DNA of 64,000 nucleotides from Lonicera japonica (GCA_021464415.1 CM038467.1:27025248-27089247), one strand, 5' to 3'. Counted from the first letter of the stretch, positions 34,356 through 46,579 are shown. The notes: generated from the letters alone by a model not told the origin. Made by a program: numbers and translations.

Positions 34356-35939
34356 AAACATGAGATTTTATATTATGGATTTATAACATAACTTGTTTCT
34401 TAGTGTGAGTTTTGATATGTTTGATTATGTTTTAAAACAAGAAAGTAGATTGAGAATTCTAAAGAAAAAATAGTGGTACTCTATAAATTTTGTGCACTCC
34501 CACTTAACGGGAGTTATTATAACTTGCATTTTAGACCAGACAATTTAACGACCTATTACACCGTTCCGTTATTTATTTTTAATTTATTTTTTTTAGATTT
34601 AAAATCTTATTCTATTTGGTCTTTAGGCCTACTCTATTTAGTCTTCTAGTTAGCAAGTAACTATAATTATACTCTACTCGTTTTTTTTTCCAGTTAAATT
34701 ATGATACATTAAATCATATATTTCGTCTTAAAGCAATATTAGACATTAAATCTTACTTTATTTGGCCTTAAAGAAATCACATACTTTTAAATTTCAAGTA
34801 CTCCCAATTTCTATTAGAATATTAATCTAAAACACTATTAATTAACATTTAAAGTCTTCTATTTATATTAGGATTCTTACAAAAAATCTCTGTTTTAATT
34901 ATTTGTGAACCCACTATAATTCTTTTACGAACAATTTTTTATATTTGGACCATAAAGTACTAAGTTATTTTATTACTTCCTTGTCACACGAATACTTATC
35001 GGGGTGCTATTCTTACTAAATTTATGGTTATCTTCTTTTATTTGGATTAGCTTTTAAGTTTAATAGGTCTGGTTGTTTTGAATCAACTAGGAATTAATGA
35101 AGCATGACTTAGTGGTGGATTTTGTACTAAAAATGCCATATCGTACCATTACCTAAACCGATTTGCACCGAATTTCGGTAATGGTATGGTATACATCGGT
35201 AATTGTATCGTACTAGTGGCGTATGGTATGGTACTAGTAATTATTTTCATTACTAGTGGTATACCGTATCGTATTGAAATAATTATATATATATATATAT
35301 ATATATTAATTAGTTACCATGCACCAATACCTGCCGAATTATACCCGACGACTAGAGTAATACCGATGTGTACCAAACTATCAAATTAATACCACCAATT
35401 ACCAATGTTCACTAAACTAACTTGGCCCATAATTGTTGGGCCCTTCTTTTAAGGCCCATAATTGTTGGGCTCTTCTTTTAAGGCCCATAATAGTTTCGGG
35501 GCTTTAATTTCCAACCCGATTGAGTTGGCCCATAAAATTGGCTTGGGCCGTAATAGTTGGTCACTAATCATTATTAAAGTCTCTTCATCTTATTAACTTT
35601 TTTTTTAAAAAAAGGTAGGATAAAATTTTGGTAATGTACCATAACCATACCGTGCCAAACCGAATTTTTAGTATAATAAACTTCAGTATACCGAAATTTT
35701 GGTATGGTAATGATACTAGATTTTGGTCTACCGAAAATTTTTGCACAGTACTTGGTAGAGGAGTTTTTGGTACGATAAAGCCACCGTAAGCCTGAGTAGG
35801 ATAGGATTTGTGTGCTATAAATGGAGCACATATTTGTGCTTTTGTATTCACTTTTAATGTTAATAAATATTCTTTGATTGCTCCGAGAAAGTTTATTTTT
35901 GTGCAACGTACAAAAAAATTTCCTACTAAATTATGTTAA

Positions 35940-36685
35940 TTATTAAAATAACGAATTTTGTTACTTTAACTACGATGTTGTTTGTTTACACCTCTTAAAT
36001 CAGAAAACTTGGTTTCTAAGTTGTTTTGTTAACCAAAAAAATTAAGTGACAACTTAATTTTTATCACTTAAAACTGAAAATTTTCATCAAAAATTTTAAG
36101 TGGTAAATTTGCCACTTAAAATTGAAAACTTAATTTTAAAAAGTGTAAAATACCTATTTTACCCTCTTCAAAACACACGATAAACACTCTCTTCTTCTCT
36201 CTTCTACACAGCTCCTCTCTCTCTCTTCCATCCATACCCGCAAATCCTCTCTCGCACAGAAGCCGGAGCACCAAATGCCAGAGGTACTCTAATTTCTCTC
36301 CCTTCATTCTTCTTCTTGCAATATATCTCCCTCCCTCTTTCTTCTTGCAATATCTTTAGGGCTTTTTTCTATCCTCATTTTTTTGTGATTCATTTGAGTT
36401 GTTTTATTAATCATGGTTTTTAGGGCTTTTTTATGATTCATTTGAGTGTTTTATTTTCATTTAGAATCATGTGATCTAAATAAACTAATAAGGACAAAAT
36501 TGTCATGTTAAAAAAAATTCAGTTTTCAGATATGTCATATTCAAACAAATAACATTTTTTTAGATACAGTTTTCAGAACTAAAGAAACAGTTTTATCAGT
36601 TTCAGTTTTTTTATCAAACGCCAACTACATGTATTATCTACAATATTGAAATCATGTTTGTATATATCATCTTTTTTTCCTTTTT
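35940..36685. mobile_element. Repeat inserted in duplication copy 2, possible gene-capturing MITE
   Basis: Absent from copy 1. Ends resemble an inverted pair (GTTGTTTGTTTACACC, and inverted GTTGGCGTTTGATAAA). The interior has a CT-rich stretch (36178-36260) resembling a 5' leader, an ATG and a possible donor (ATGCCAGAG/GTACTC at about 36273). The right two thirds recur at 39337-39797. Family and target duplication uncertain. Confidence 0.5.
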
Positions 36686-37971
36686 TGGATTATCTTTTTT
36701 TTTATCCATCTGAAGGCAAAAGCCCAAAACTACACCAAAACCAAATGAATATAATTAACCTCCAAAGGAGTTCGAAGGGCTATCAAAAATAAATTTCTAT
36801 GACTAGTTTTGTGTCACAAAGGATTAAAATGGATTACACTTGCATGTTAATTAATCTGGGATTCGGTGTATGTCAGATAACTTTTTTTTTTGAATATTAT
36901 TTCTATAAAGTATTGCAATAATATATTATTCTTTTACTTTATAAGTTCTTTAATCCTCCGGTAGTTAATGTGGTTATTGTTTTGTATGGAATTTCAAGTT
37001 CCATGCCATAATATGTCACATGTACGTAACATAATTTAACAATAGAGGGTAGCAGTCTTGACCTAAATTAAAGAAATATGCAATCACCCAATGCATAATT
37101 TTCTTTGGCATAATATTTTTCATAATTTTATTATCTTGTTTCTTCAAAACAATGAAACATTATATTCATATATAATTGTTTTCCGTTGCAAGTCAATACC
37201 TTTTAGAAAAACAATTTAATTTGCATTTGCATTTGCATCTGAAATTGTAATTGTAGTTTTTTTTTTTTATAAAATTATTATTAATTTAATTTATATATTT
37301 ACGAGTCGTCACGTACAACGCACGTGTACTATGACTAGTATTGTTAGAAGTATAAAACAAAAAGGATGACTTAATAATTATTGGATATGATTACTTGTAC
37401 TTGCATTGGATATGATTTTTTTAATAGAGATTTTGAAACAGGTAGTTCCTATACTAACTATTTAGATTATGATCATGGTAAATGTAAGGTATGAGGGTTG
37501 AACTCATGATGTTTGAGTTGATAAACAAACTTTTTTTCCACTAAGTCAACACTATTCTTAGTTATATTTTTTCATTTCAAATTAGATGATGCATGTGTAG
37601 AGCAAATAGACACATACACACATCGTGTCTGCTTCCGTATCTAGTATTATTATAACATCAACGATAATTAATGTAACCGTATCTAGTATTATCTTATACA
37701 CAAAAAGCAATTGTAATTTGTTGCATCAATCAATTTAAAATGGTTTCAAAAATGTGTATTTTATCGTGTATTTTTATGATTCAACTATTGATCATTGAGA
37801 TTTTATGTTTTTTATTGTTGATAAATGGATTGCAACTGAGCAGTGACTGAGTGTAACACTTCGTTTAACTGCATGTTTCATTATGATTTATTGTAGCAAT
37901 ACAATAAATTGAACGAAGGAGTGAGATGATCAATAAATTGACTCGTTGCTTTGTAATTATTTATTTTCAGG

Positions 37972-38130
37972 GGCGCGATAGGAATTGTGCATTTGCAATA
38001 GTTAACCAGTTATGTTACAATTTGAAATTGGACCTTGTTATAAAGTCTTCTAGCGGGTGGATTGGGTTCAAAATAACTTCAACGAGAGGGAGTTTTTTAA
38101 ATTGTCCCTATTTCAACTCCTAGTTTACGT
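37972..38130 (+). other. Open segment behind a splice acceptor, shared by both duplication copies
   Basis: TTATTTTCAG precedes about 50 open codons (GRDRNCAFAIVNQLCYNLKL). In copy 1 at 31500-31630 the same frame is open with several amino-acid changes before a stop. I recognise no domain; it may be an unassigned exon or chance. Confidence 0.3.
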
Positions 38131-38805
38131 ATCTTGTGGCAGTTCAATCTCTTTAATTCGTAGTGTATTGAAGATGCTGTAGGTTAAAAAGATAACAAAG
38201 AAAGAGAAATTATTGAAGGGGCTATTATTTACTTTTGACCACGGGCTATATACTAGCTGTGATGCCAACAAGGCTATTATGTATGATGTACTTTTGAACT
38301 AGGTTTTTTTAACTTGCGCTGGGTGGCAATTGGTGTTTTTAGGTCACGTTTGGACTTGACATGCCACCATAAATAACAGTAAAACATGAACACGACACGT
38401 CGCGGCTTTGTGTTACTTTTTTGAAACATGAACACGACACGTCTAAACATTACATGGCACGAGAGACACTATTGAAAATTTTAAGTCGTAATTATAAATA
38501 TGCTACAACATAAACGGATTTTTTTTTCTTTTATTTAGATGTGATAGGACATGATTAACACAATACAACTCTAATTTAGGGTCAATTTATTGTCCAAAAT
38601 GAACGGAAGGGAGAAAATAAAATACAGGAGAGAGTTTATGAGATTAATAGGTGTGAGTTTTAGTTTGGGGGCATTTTGAAACTGTAACAATAATTTAAGG
38701 GGCATATGGGTAGCTTATTCAAAATGCAAAGAACGCAATGAATAGAATATTTCCATCATAGACGTATGTTTATGCATCTTTTTTCTATAGTAGGGCACAT
38801 ATATA

Positions 38806-39057
38806 CTCCCTCCGTTTCAAATTGCCGGTCCCTTTTGGGAAATCTAATTTATTAAGGATCCAACATCATCATTGCACTTTTTGCTTATTTTACATTGATT
38901 TTTCCTTTTTACCCTTTTCTTTATTCAAAACCTTTATTTGAAAAGTGAAAGTACAAAAGGGTAAAATAAGTATGTATTTATGTTTTATGAAAAGTGGACA
39001 TTTATTTTAGGACATCCCAAAAAAGAAAGAGGGATTAACAATTTCGGACGGGGAGAG
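38806..39057. mobile_element. Stowaway-type MITE (Tc1/mariner)
   Basis: Begins CTCCCTCCGTTTCAAATTG and ends, inverted, CTCTCCCCGTCCGAAATTG, flanked by TA (38804-38805 and 39058-39059). CTCCCTCCGT is the hallmark Stowaway end. Copy 1 shows the empty site (GCACATATTAAGTAACAG at about 31944). Confidence 0.9.
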
Positions 39058-39191
39058 TAGTAAGTAACAGTTCCCTTTCCTTTTAGAAAAGGTTCAATCA
39101 TTTGCTTATTACTAGCAGTATAATTTGTTACATGAATAATTGTAGGTATGATATGCTAGCTTATTTTTACATTTCATTTTTGGATTGGAAT

Positions 39192-39336
39192 TTCAGTTCT
39201 GAGTCAAGCGTCATTCAAGAAGTTACCAATGAGATTCAACTTAATAAACGTCTGAAGTATTTTATGGAAGAGAGCACCAGACCAAAAGAAAGGAAACAGG
39301 ATGAGTTGTGGTTTTGCAAGGAGATCAACTTGGATC
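39192..39336 (+). pseudogene. Truncated second copy of the receptor LRR exon
   Basis: After an acceptor matching that at 32104, the exon reads SSESSVIQEVTNEIQLNKR and on to KERKQDELWFCKEINL. It then breaks at 39336 into repeat sequence shared with 36185-36654. This copy keeps the roughly 19 bases that copy 1 lost, so it shows the older reading frame. Only about 45 codons survive. Confidence 0.8.
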
Positions 39337-39797
39337 CTCTTCTCTCGTCTACGCAGAGCCTTTCTCTCTCTTCCATCCATACCCGCGAATCCTCTCTCGC
39401 ACAGACGCCAGAGCACCAGATGCCGGAGGTACTCTAATTTCTCTCCCTTCATTCTTCTTCTTGCAATATATCTCCCTTCCTCTTTCTTCTTGCAATATCT
39501 TTAGGCCTTTTTTCTATCCTCATTTTTTTTTGTGATTCATTTGGGTTTTTTATTAATCATGGTTTTAGGGCTTTGTTTATGATTCATTTGTGTGTTTTAT
39601 TTTCATTTAGAATCATGTGATCTAAATAAACTAATACGGGTAAAATTATCATGTTAAAAAAAATATTCAGTTTTCAGATGTGTTATACTCAAACAAATAA
39701 CATTTTTTTTAGATACAGTTTTCAAAACTAAAGAAACAATTTTTTTAATTTTTTTTGTCAAACGCCAACTACGTGTATTATCTACAATATTGAAATC
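39337..39797. repeat. Partial copy of the 35940-36685 repeat
   Basis: Closely matches 36190-36654, including the CCATCCATACCCGCGAATCC leader-like part, ATGCCGGAG/GTACTC and the CAAACGCCAACTACGTGTATTATC end. The left end is missing; it joins directly to the broken LRR exon. Confidence 0.85.
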
Positions 39798-39927
39798 CCT
39801 TACAATATTATATTAAAAGCTTGACTTTTAATTTATTTAGGGTGCCTTTGGGAAACCTGGATTTGATGTCCACGTTGAAATTGGACCCTTGATATTGTTT
39901 GGGTATAATGAGTTTGGACTTAACGGG

Positions 39928-40281
39928 GAAGAATGTTAAGAGTACCAATTTTTTGGTCATCAAATGCAGACCAACCATATTGAGGGGGTAAACGGTTGAA
40001 TTTTTTTTGATGAAATTTGGTGAAGATGATCTCATGATTGGTAGATCATCTCCACAAAATTTCATCAAAAATTTCATCTAGGATTTCTAACCGTTGAAAT
40101 TTTAAATGTTTAGCTAGCCAACTTCCTAGTTGAATTTTTCGATGAAATTTTGTGGAGATGATATACTAATCATGAAGATCATCTTCACCAAGTTTTATTT
40201 AAAAAATTCATTCGTTTACCGCCTGAAAATGGTTGGTTTGCATTTGAGGACCAAAAAAATTGGTCCTCTTAAGATCCTTCC
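39928..40281. mobile_element. Fold-back MITE with long inverted arms
   Basis: The left arm (ATGTTAAGAGTACCAATTTTTTGGTC, then GCAGACCAACCAT) pairs with the right arm (ATGGTTGGTTTGC, GACCAAAAAAATTGGTC, CTCTTAAGAT). Inside, GATGAAATTTTGTGGAGATGAT-type words also repeat inverted. A worn fragment of the inner part occurs at 49820-49885. Confidence 0.75.
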
Positions 40282-40689
40282 TCTAGAATTACTATCCATA
40301 TTATAAAACACAAAGCTTGAGTCACTGTTCATTTTTAAATGTCCCTTAATTTAAAGGCTCACATTGCATATAGTTGGTATATTATTAATATTAGCCCTTA
40401 CATGTTCTTTCTTCTCATACTAAAAAATCAGATCAATACAATAAATACTCACACACAAAATATGCACCCGACATACTACTCTTCTTATTCACTCTCTCTC
40501 TCTCGTTAACTTTTAAAAAAAAACTTTAAAAATGTCATAATTATAAATTCAAAAAATAAATTATAATAAAATTTAAAGTTTTGAAATATATTAATCAATG
40601 TCTATAAAACGAGATCCATAATGAACATAAAATTGTAAAAATAAAATAAAAAATCAATACTAATATTCAGATATTTTAGTGTGATTTTT

Positions 40690-41473
40690 TATAGCAATAG
40701 CCTTCGATATTCGGACTCACAAAAGTAATAATAATAACCCACAGCAACAAATAGGGACGGGGCAGGGGATTTCTCCGGCCCTCGCTCAGTCATCACAGCT
40801 GAGCTCGGTGGAATTCGATTCCGGGGAGTTCGGAGGAGGCAGCACTGGGGATGAGCAGGCGAGGACGCTGAAGAGGACAAGGCTGGTGTGGACCCCACAG
40901 CTGCACAAGAGGTTTGTGGATGCTGTGGCTCACCTTGGGATCAAGAATGCTGTGCCCAAGACCATAGTGCAGCTCATGAGTGTTGATGGGTTGACCCGTG
41001 AGCATGTTGCCAGTCATTTATACAAGTACAGGCTTTACCTGACGCGTATGCAGGGGATTTCGAGTGGTGGCGGTGGAGTCCCCAGAGGAGTGCTATCCAG
41101 CGGTGATGCAGCCACTGATCACTTGTTCGCCAGTTCTCCGGTGCCAGCACACTTCCTCCAACCTGTTCGCCACAATTCAGACCACTTCTTGCCGTTTATG
41201 CCAGTGCCGGCACTACAGCACCACCACCACCACCAGCCGATGTCAGCTGCCGCTGCAGCCGGGGCCGGACATCTGCAACTACAGCCACAGTATCGGCAGA
41301 TGGGCCATTTTGGGTTGCCGCCCAATGGGCAATTCGAGCATCCGTTCCTAGCAAGACAGCATTTGGGTATGCCTGTGAATAACACAGTTCCAACTTATGT
41401 GGAGGATTTGGAATCACCTACAGAAGCCACTGGGAGGAAAGTTCTCACTCTATTTCCAACTGGGGAGGATTAG
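40690..41473 (+). pseudogene. GARP-type (MYBC1/PCL1-like) transcription factor copy lacking a start codon
   Basis: An uninterrupted frame from about 40685 to the TAG at 41471-41473 has no ATG before the DNA-binding domain. It starts within a conserved N-terminal word (IAIAFDIR, family ALAFDIR). The MYB-like GARP domain is at 40880-41045 (RLVWTPQLHKRFVDAVAHLG, IKNAVPKT, LTREHVASHLYKYRLYL). The usual SHLQKYR is SHLYKYR and RENVASHL is REHVASHL. A His/Ala/Gln-rich middle and the typical C-terminus GRKVLTLFPTGED follow. Relatives are nuclear DNA-binding regulators. It is probably a 5'-truncated retrocopy, or a gene whose first exon lies elsewhere. The GC-richer body differs from its surroundings. 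Confidence 0.75.
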
Positions 41474-42000
41474 TTTTGGATAATGGAGTAAATGAATGCA
41501 ACTACTTGGGTGGCTCTAACTTCTTGACCAATCAAACGCAATTCGCAAAGTAACCTGTTTTGTAGTCCTTGTGCGACTAGCATTGCTCTTCCTCTTCTAG
41601 GCATGGAATTAAATTGCTGGTATTTTTCTTCACCATTAGTTGGATTCTAGTGCGGCTATTGATCAAAATCACAGTCTAGGTGGCATTGCTGATCAATGGT
41701 TTCCGAGTTCATGGGCAAAATGGACTTTTACTAGAAGCAATTCTAGTAAGTGGTTGGTTTTTGTATCCTGGGATTATTCTTGTCCGGGCAGTAAGTTACT
41801 GGTGGTTATATTGATGCTTGTCTTGATTGTAACAGTTGATGGTGCCATCCATTTTCTCCAAAAAGAGGCACTCTGTAAGTGTCCATGGCGCTAATTTGTA
41901 ACAGTTTTCTAAGCCTTTTTTGTGTATCTCGTGTAGAGATTTAGTTCTCTTCTTGTTTAGTTTATTACTTGCTGTTGTGTAGAGAAGATTAAAAAAAATG
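41474..42000 (+). other. 3' untranslated-like tail of the GARP copy
   Basis: Non-coding sequence of mixed composition that runs to an A-rich GATTAAAAAAAATG at about 41989-42000, possibly the old poly-A tail. No matching flanking duplication was found. Confidence 0.4.
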
Positions 42001-42283
42001 TTAAAAGTCTGATGTTATTAGGAACTTTGCTTTATTCTAATATTGCACCATAAATAGTTATTAGTTATCTCAAATTAATTTAGATAACAGTTTTGTTCTT
42101 TAAAATAATGCAATGTTAGTTTTATAGCAATAAAGTTTATCTGATTTAATTAAATTCTATTTTGTGCACCATACTATTTTAGATGATACTCTTATTTTTA
42201 AATATTAGTTTTTTCGTTTAGTTGCGCCGGACAACACCAAATGGAATTTTAAAATTGCAAATATAAGGATTATAGAATTTCAA

Positions 42284-42480
42284 AACAAAATTTTTTTTTT
42301 AAATGAACTTTAATATATACTCACAAATTACATTAGACGAACAGTATCAACACCACCACCCCCGGGCAGGATCGTATAAACAATAGCAGAATAGACAGCA
42401 AAACAATCAAACCAACAAATTCTCTACCCGAGAATTGCTAAAAAAAAAAAAAAACTCTACCCAAGAATCTTACTGTCATA
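42284..42480 (-). repeat. Possible LINE 3' remnant
   Basis: A T run at 42290-42300 followed by sequence that, read inverted, resembles the non-coding tail of plant LINEs (short AT-rich end before poly-A). No coding part remains. Confidence 0.3.
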
Positions 42481-43870
42481 GAGTCCCCATTCTTTAATCT
42501 CTATTCACCACTTTTCGCTTGTTTCAGACTTGATACAGATATGTCAGTTTCACTCGAACCTAAATCCAAAATTATATGAAATCAGTTATGACCTACGGCT
42601 TGACCCGAATAAATTAAGTCCATATTCATTACATCACATGCATGAACTACATCAAGGACTAGCCCACTAAAATTAACAAGTCTACACATGGCCCGATCAG
42701 GCCCAAAGTCACTTACTCATTAATGAAGCCTAAATCATGAGCCCACTCTCAAGACAAGACTATAACCAAGTTGGCCCATACTCTAGCGAGGGTTGTGCAT
42801 AGTAGGAGATTTGCAACGTAGCTGATTTGAATTAATGTTTCTTATTTTCAACTAAACAGCTGCACAAGATAAACCATATAAAATTATTCTCCTAGTATTC
42901 TACTAAGTACTAGATTTGTACTTAGGGGTGCCAATTGTGACTGTGTTACGTGGGCTCGTATCGTGTTACACAGGTTAATATTATTAGAGATATCAACACA
43001 AACCCAACAAGATTAACTAATCGTGTCAAAAAATTTAATTCTAACCTAACATGCTTATTAATTGTGTTACATGGGTTAACACGTGTAACCCATTTATTAA
43101 AATATTAAAAGTCATTTCATATAAATTTCAGCACACCAAAATAAATATAGTTAAATTATATACCATCAAATTATCCTAGTGGAGGCCGCAGAAAAGTATA
43201 ATATAATGTAACATGAGCTCGAGGTTAACATATGTAGAAGAAAAAATAAAAGTATTTAGGTTGAGGTTTAATACTTTTTCATTATAATAATCTAGTTTAT
43301 TTGTGTAGGGTGTACCCCCTAAAAGAGAGAATAGAAACCATGTGGTCGTTGAATCTTAACACGGTGAATAGCCTTTCCTTTGATATCATGTTAGAGTTTG
43401 AACTACCCAGCCAAAAATCAATTGGTAATAAATGGAATAGCCCCTTCATCTTATATATTGTTATGTTATGATCCATTTTTCCGATGTGGTATTTTTAGTC
43501 TTAACGATTTATTATTAATCCCAAGTAATTTTACCATTTTCCAAAACTCACTATTCGATTTACTCAGTTTTTCTTACTTTGCGTAATATAAGTATTGCCA
43601 ATAATATACAATTGCTTGAAACATTAAAGTTAAAGGTTTAATTAACAATTTGCAAAATTTCTCTGTCTTCGACCTACAATATTTAATACAATGGTTATAA
43701 CTTTGATCATTGGCAAAGTCAAGGTTTAATATTAAGGTGGGCGAAAAATAAATTTGATGCACAATTAAATACATTCACAATAACATAAAATAAGGTAGGC
43801 AAAGTGGAATTTTCTTATAACTAACATAAAATAAGTTAGACAAAGTGTAAATTCTCTCCTAAATTAAAGT
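42481..43870. other. Intergenic, nothing certain
   Basis: AT-rich. About 42930-43100 repeats GTGTTACRTGGG/CGTGT words of a kind common in plant dispersed repeats. No gene supported. Confidence 0.45.
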
Positions 43871-43877
43871 GGATAAA

Positions 43878-44010
43878 GTCTAACAACCAAGCGTGGCCTA
43901 GTGGTCGTGACACTAAAATCAGCAATGGGTTCGACTATGAGCTCTCTAGATCGAATCGCCAGATACAAAAAAACCTTTGGTCACCAAGGTTGTGGTTGCC
44001 AAGGGTGGAC
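43878..44010 (+). repeat. SINE-like tRNA-derived repeat
   Basis: A-box-like GCGTGGCCTAGTGGT and B-box-like GGGTTCGACTAT are correctly ordered about 40 bases apart. After it, a word AGGGGTGGACCAAGACCAAGGATTTT occurs twice (44003 and 44063). Not a functional tRNA, as no cloverleaf can be closed. Confidence 0.45.
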
Positions 44011-44872
44011 CAAGACCAAGGATTTTGCTCGAATGAGCAAAATGTTATATAAATGTGGTTAGGGGTGGACCAAGACCAAGGATTTTAGTCGAATGGGGGC
44101 GAAACTAGTACCACAATCCCATTAAAGTCATCAAAGTTTTTGTTCTTTTAAGTTCAAGCACTTCTTAAACATAAAATATATGCAACATAGGTTTTAAAAT
44201 TTGACGGTATTTAAAACCATAAGCTTGTCACCATGACCATATTACTTAATTGTCAGACCATTTTCATTTTTGCTAAACTTTTCTCCTCAAATTATATATG
44301 TGAGTAGTATACGTATGCGGTGCATGAATAATTAATCCATTATCATATTAGCTAGTAAAATCCTAAAAATCCTTTGGCCTCGCATTGGTCCGCCCTTGAA
44401 TGTGGTTAGCACTATAGGCATAATATATACACATATGTACCTGGTATCTGATGTTATTACACTATAGAAGGAGAAGGAAAAATTAAAAACTTTAGGATGC
44501 CACAACAATTCTATTAACATTATTACACCATCTGCGACTTTTTAAGAAGCAAGATTATCAAAACTATAACTCAGGATATGCTAAATGCGTGTGGAAGTAA
44601 TATTATACATGATAATTATTGATATCATGTAAATGTTTGGAATATTTACTTTTTAAGAGTGGTGTGCTTGGCTAGGTACTGCAATAAAAGGATTGTGAGT
44701 TTACTTTTTACACTATCTTCTTACTTGTTGATTCAAACCAACCAACTACACTTTAAAAACTAGCGTAGTTGATTTTCATTATATCTGATATCAGCAATCT
44801 ATACACACATTTTCATTGTGTCTGAAGATCTTACATTCTTACTTATATATCGATCCACTCGCATTTCAACAG

Positions 44873-45247
44873 ATAATAAAGAAAGTCGAGTTGAAATTGG
44901 ACAAAATAGATGAAAAAGTGAGGCCAAAATCGATGAAAGTCACCTCCTGCTTGCCTGGCATTGATTCAATCACATGGGACATGAAAGAGAAGAAAATGAC
45001 AGTGATTAGGGATGTAGAATATCCAGTGACGTTAGTGGGGAAATTGAGAAAGGTTTATCACACAGAAATTATCGCAGTCTGTTCAGCAAAAGAGTTTGCG
45101 AAAAAGAAAAAAAAGCCTGATGCGGATATAAAGAAAAAGATTATTAAAGAAGAGCGTGTGAAGTATATATCTTATGATTCTTATTTCTCGATCCCATACA
45201 AATTTGCCGACGTGCACGAAAATTCAAACAAGTGTGTTATTTGCTAA
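44873..45247 (+). CDS. HMA-domain protein with C-terminal CaaX-like motif (HIPP/HPP-like), main exon
   Basis: The exon opens after an acceptor (TTTCAACAG at 44872), as expected for this family, in which exon 1 holds only a few codons; I could not locate that exon or the start ATG. It encodes a heavy-metal-associated fold (KKVELKLDKIDEKVRPKSMK, GIDSITWDMKEKKMTVIRDV, VTLVGKLRKVYHTEIIAV). A Lys-rich segment follows, then a C-terminus ending CVIC, a plausible isoprenylation box. The metal-binding CxxC is absent, so metal binding through that motif is unlikely. Relatives act at membranes or the nucleus in stress and immunity, some as pathogen targets. About 124 codons are open with no lesions. Confidence 0.72.
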   Translation: MIKKVELKLDKIDEKVRPKSMKVTSCLPGIDSITWDMKEKKMTVIRDVEYPVTLVGKLRKVYHTEIIAVCSAKEFAKKKKKPDADIKKKIIKEERVKYISYDSYFSIPYKFADVHENSNKCVIC

Positions 45248-46570
45248 TTGTATATATGGCGCCTCATCTTAGATTGATAAAAGGTTCTCAAAAACAATTT
45301 AAGATACTTGTTATGAGAATAATCGCCATATATATATATGACTAAGTGATTTTTAATGAAAGCGTGACTAATTCGGTTGAACTCCATTTGGATTCTTTTA
45401 GCAAATGGAGAGACCTTTATCCTTAATTTTCAGGATGTAGTGGTCTCTAGGTTGTCCATGTCCTGCTGCTTTTCTTTCAGTTGAGCAACTCTGGTACATT
45501 CTCTTTCTTCTTCTTGCTCTTCTCTATTGATGGTGAGCAGTCTTAGAAGGGTCAGTTGTGTTGAAAAAATTGTCATTTTGCGCCATTTTGAGAGCAATTT
45601 TATTTAAAACCAAATGGTCGGTTTTGAAAGGTTATTATGGATTTATGTTCTCTTCCATGAGTACATTAAGATTGTATATTTATTTGCTCAAAATGGATAA
45701 TGGGTAAATGAGAAATTGTCACCCAAAGTAAGCTACTTGAGAAGAAAAATGAAATAGAAAGTGTTAAGTCCCGCATTGAAATTCTGTGGGAAAAGTTATG
45801 AGTTTATAAATGATCACCTTTCACTAGCTCATAAGCTTCTAAAAAAAATAAGGGCTGCTCTCGCGTACCTAGGCGTGCAGGGACTTGTTTTACATCCAGA
45901 GTTAAATTTTTCCTTCTTCATTCCAATTCAATTTCGAATTTTGAACTGGTGTAACAGTCAATTGAATTCAGAAAACGTCTAAATTAATGCTCATTATTCA
46001 AAAAAACGTCCAAATAAGTTCTCATTATTAAACCAAAATAGATCTTTGGTTTAATTGACAATTTTAATATCACACTCCCTCACCTTTATATAAATTAGTC
46101 TTTCTTCTCTTTGCTCAAACATACAATTCAAGATACCATACACAAACACACACTTATAGGAGTTCTTCTCCTACTATTTGATGATATTGTTCAAACACTT
46201 GTTCGGTTCATTGTGAGTAACACCGATGTGCTTAAGGTAGATATTCTAACCTATTTTATCCTGGAAAACAGACGCTGTAAACAGCCTTTAAGTACCTCCG
46301 GTGAGGCGGCGTAATTGTTTTAAGGAAATTGTGTGATACACAAGCCTCGGGTCAATTTTCTTTCGAATTTCTATAAATTACTGAATTTCAATTCTGTTTA
46401 TACGCAAGATATTTTCTAGCAAGTTATTCCAGACTGGCTAGAGTTATCTTATCTATTGAATAATTCCTCTTTTAATTCTAAAAAATGACTTTTAAATCCT
46501 GGAAACAGGAGGGAGTATTAAGCACTTATGCATGGATGGTACCAATTGTTCTTTCACTAATTTTGGACAA
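45248..46570. other. Intergenic, possible degraded LTR
   Basis: TGTTAAGTCCCGCATTG at about 45757 resembles the start of plant LTRs, and about 46300-46350 (GAAATTGTGTGATACACAAGCCTCGG) resembles an LTR interior. I found no second LTR, no matching end and no target duplication. Confidence 0.3.
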
Positions 46571-46579
46571 AATCTAAGT

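Larger units (their letters stand above)
34360..39336 (+). repeat. Receptor-locus segmental duplication, copy 2
   Basis: Collinear with 21717-23836 plus 30716-32290, without the LINE. It carries an insert at about 35936-36690, a Stowaway MITE at 38806-39057, a SINE-like relic at 37455-37565 and a TA run at 35284-35308. It ends inside the LRR exon. Confidence 0.85.

Noticed and set aside
41640..41894. 84-residue frame with a hydrophobic stretch
   Set aside because: Sits in the 3' tail of the GARP copy and resembles no protein I know.
43880..44000. Functional tRNA gene
   Set aside because: A- and B-box words exist but no acceptor stem or anticodon arm can be formed.
45757..46520. Complete solo LTR
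   Set aside because: The start looks LTR-like, but no matching end or 5-bp duplication was found.
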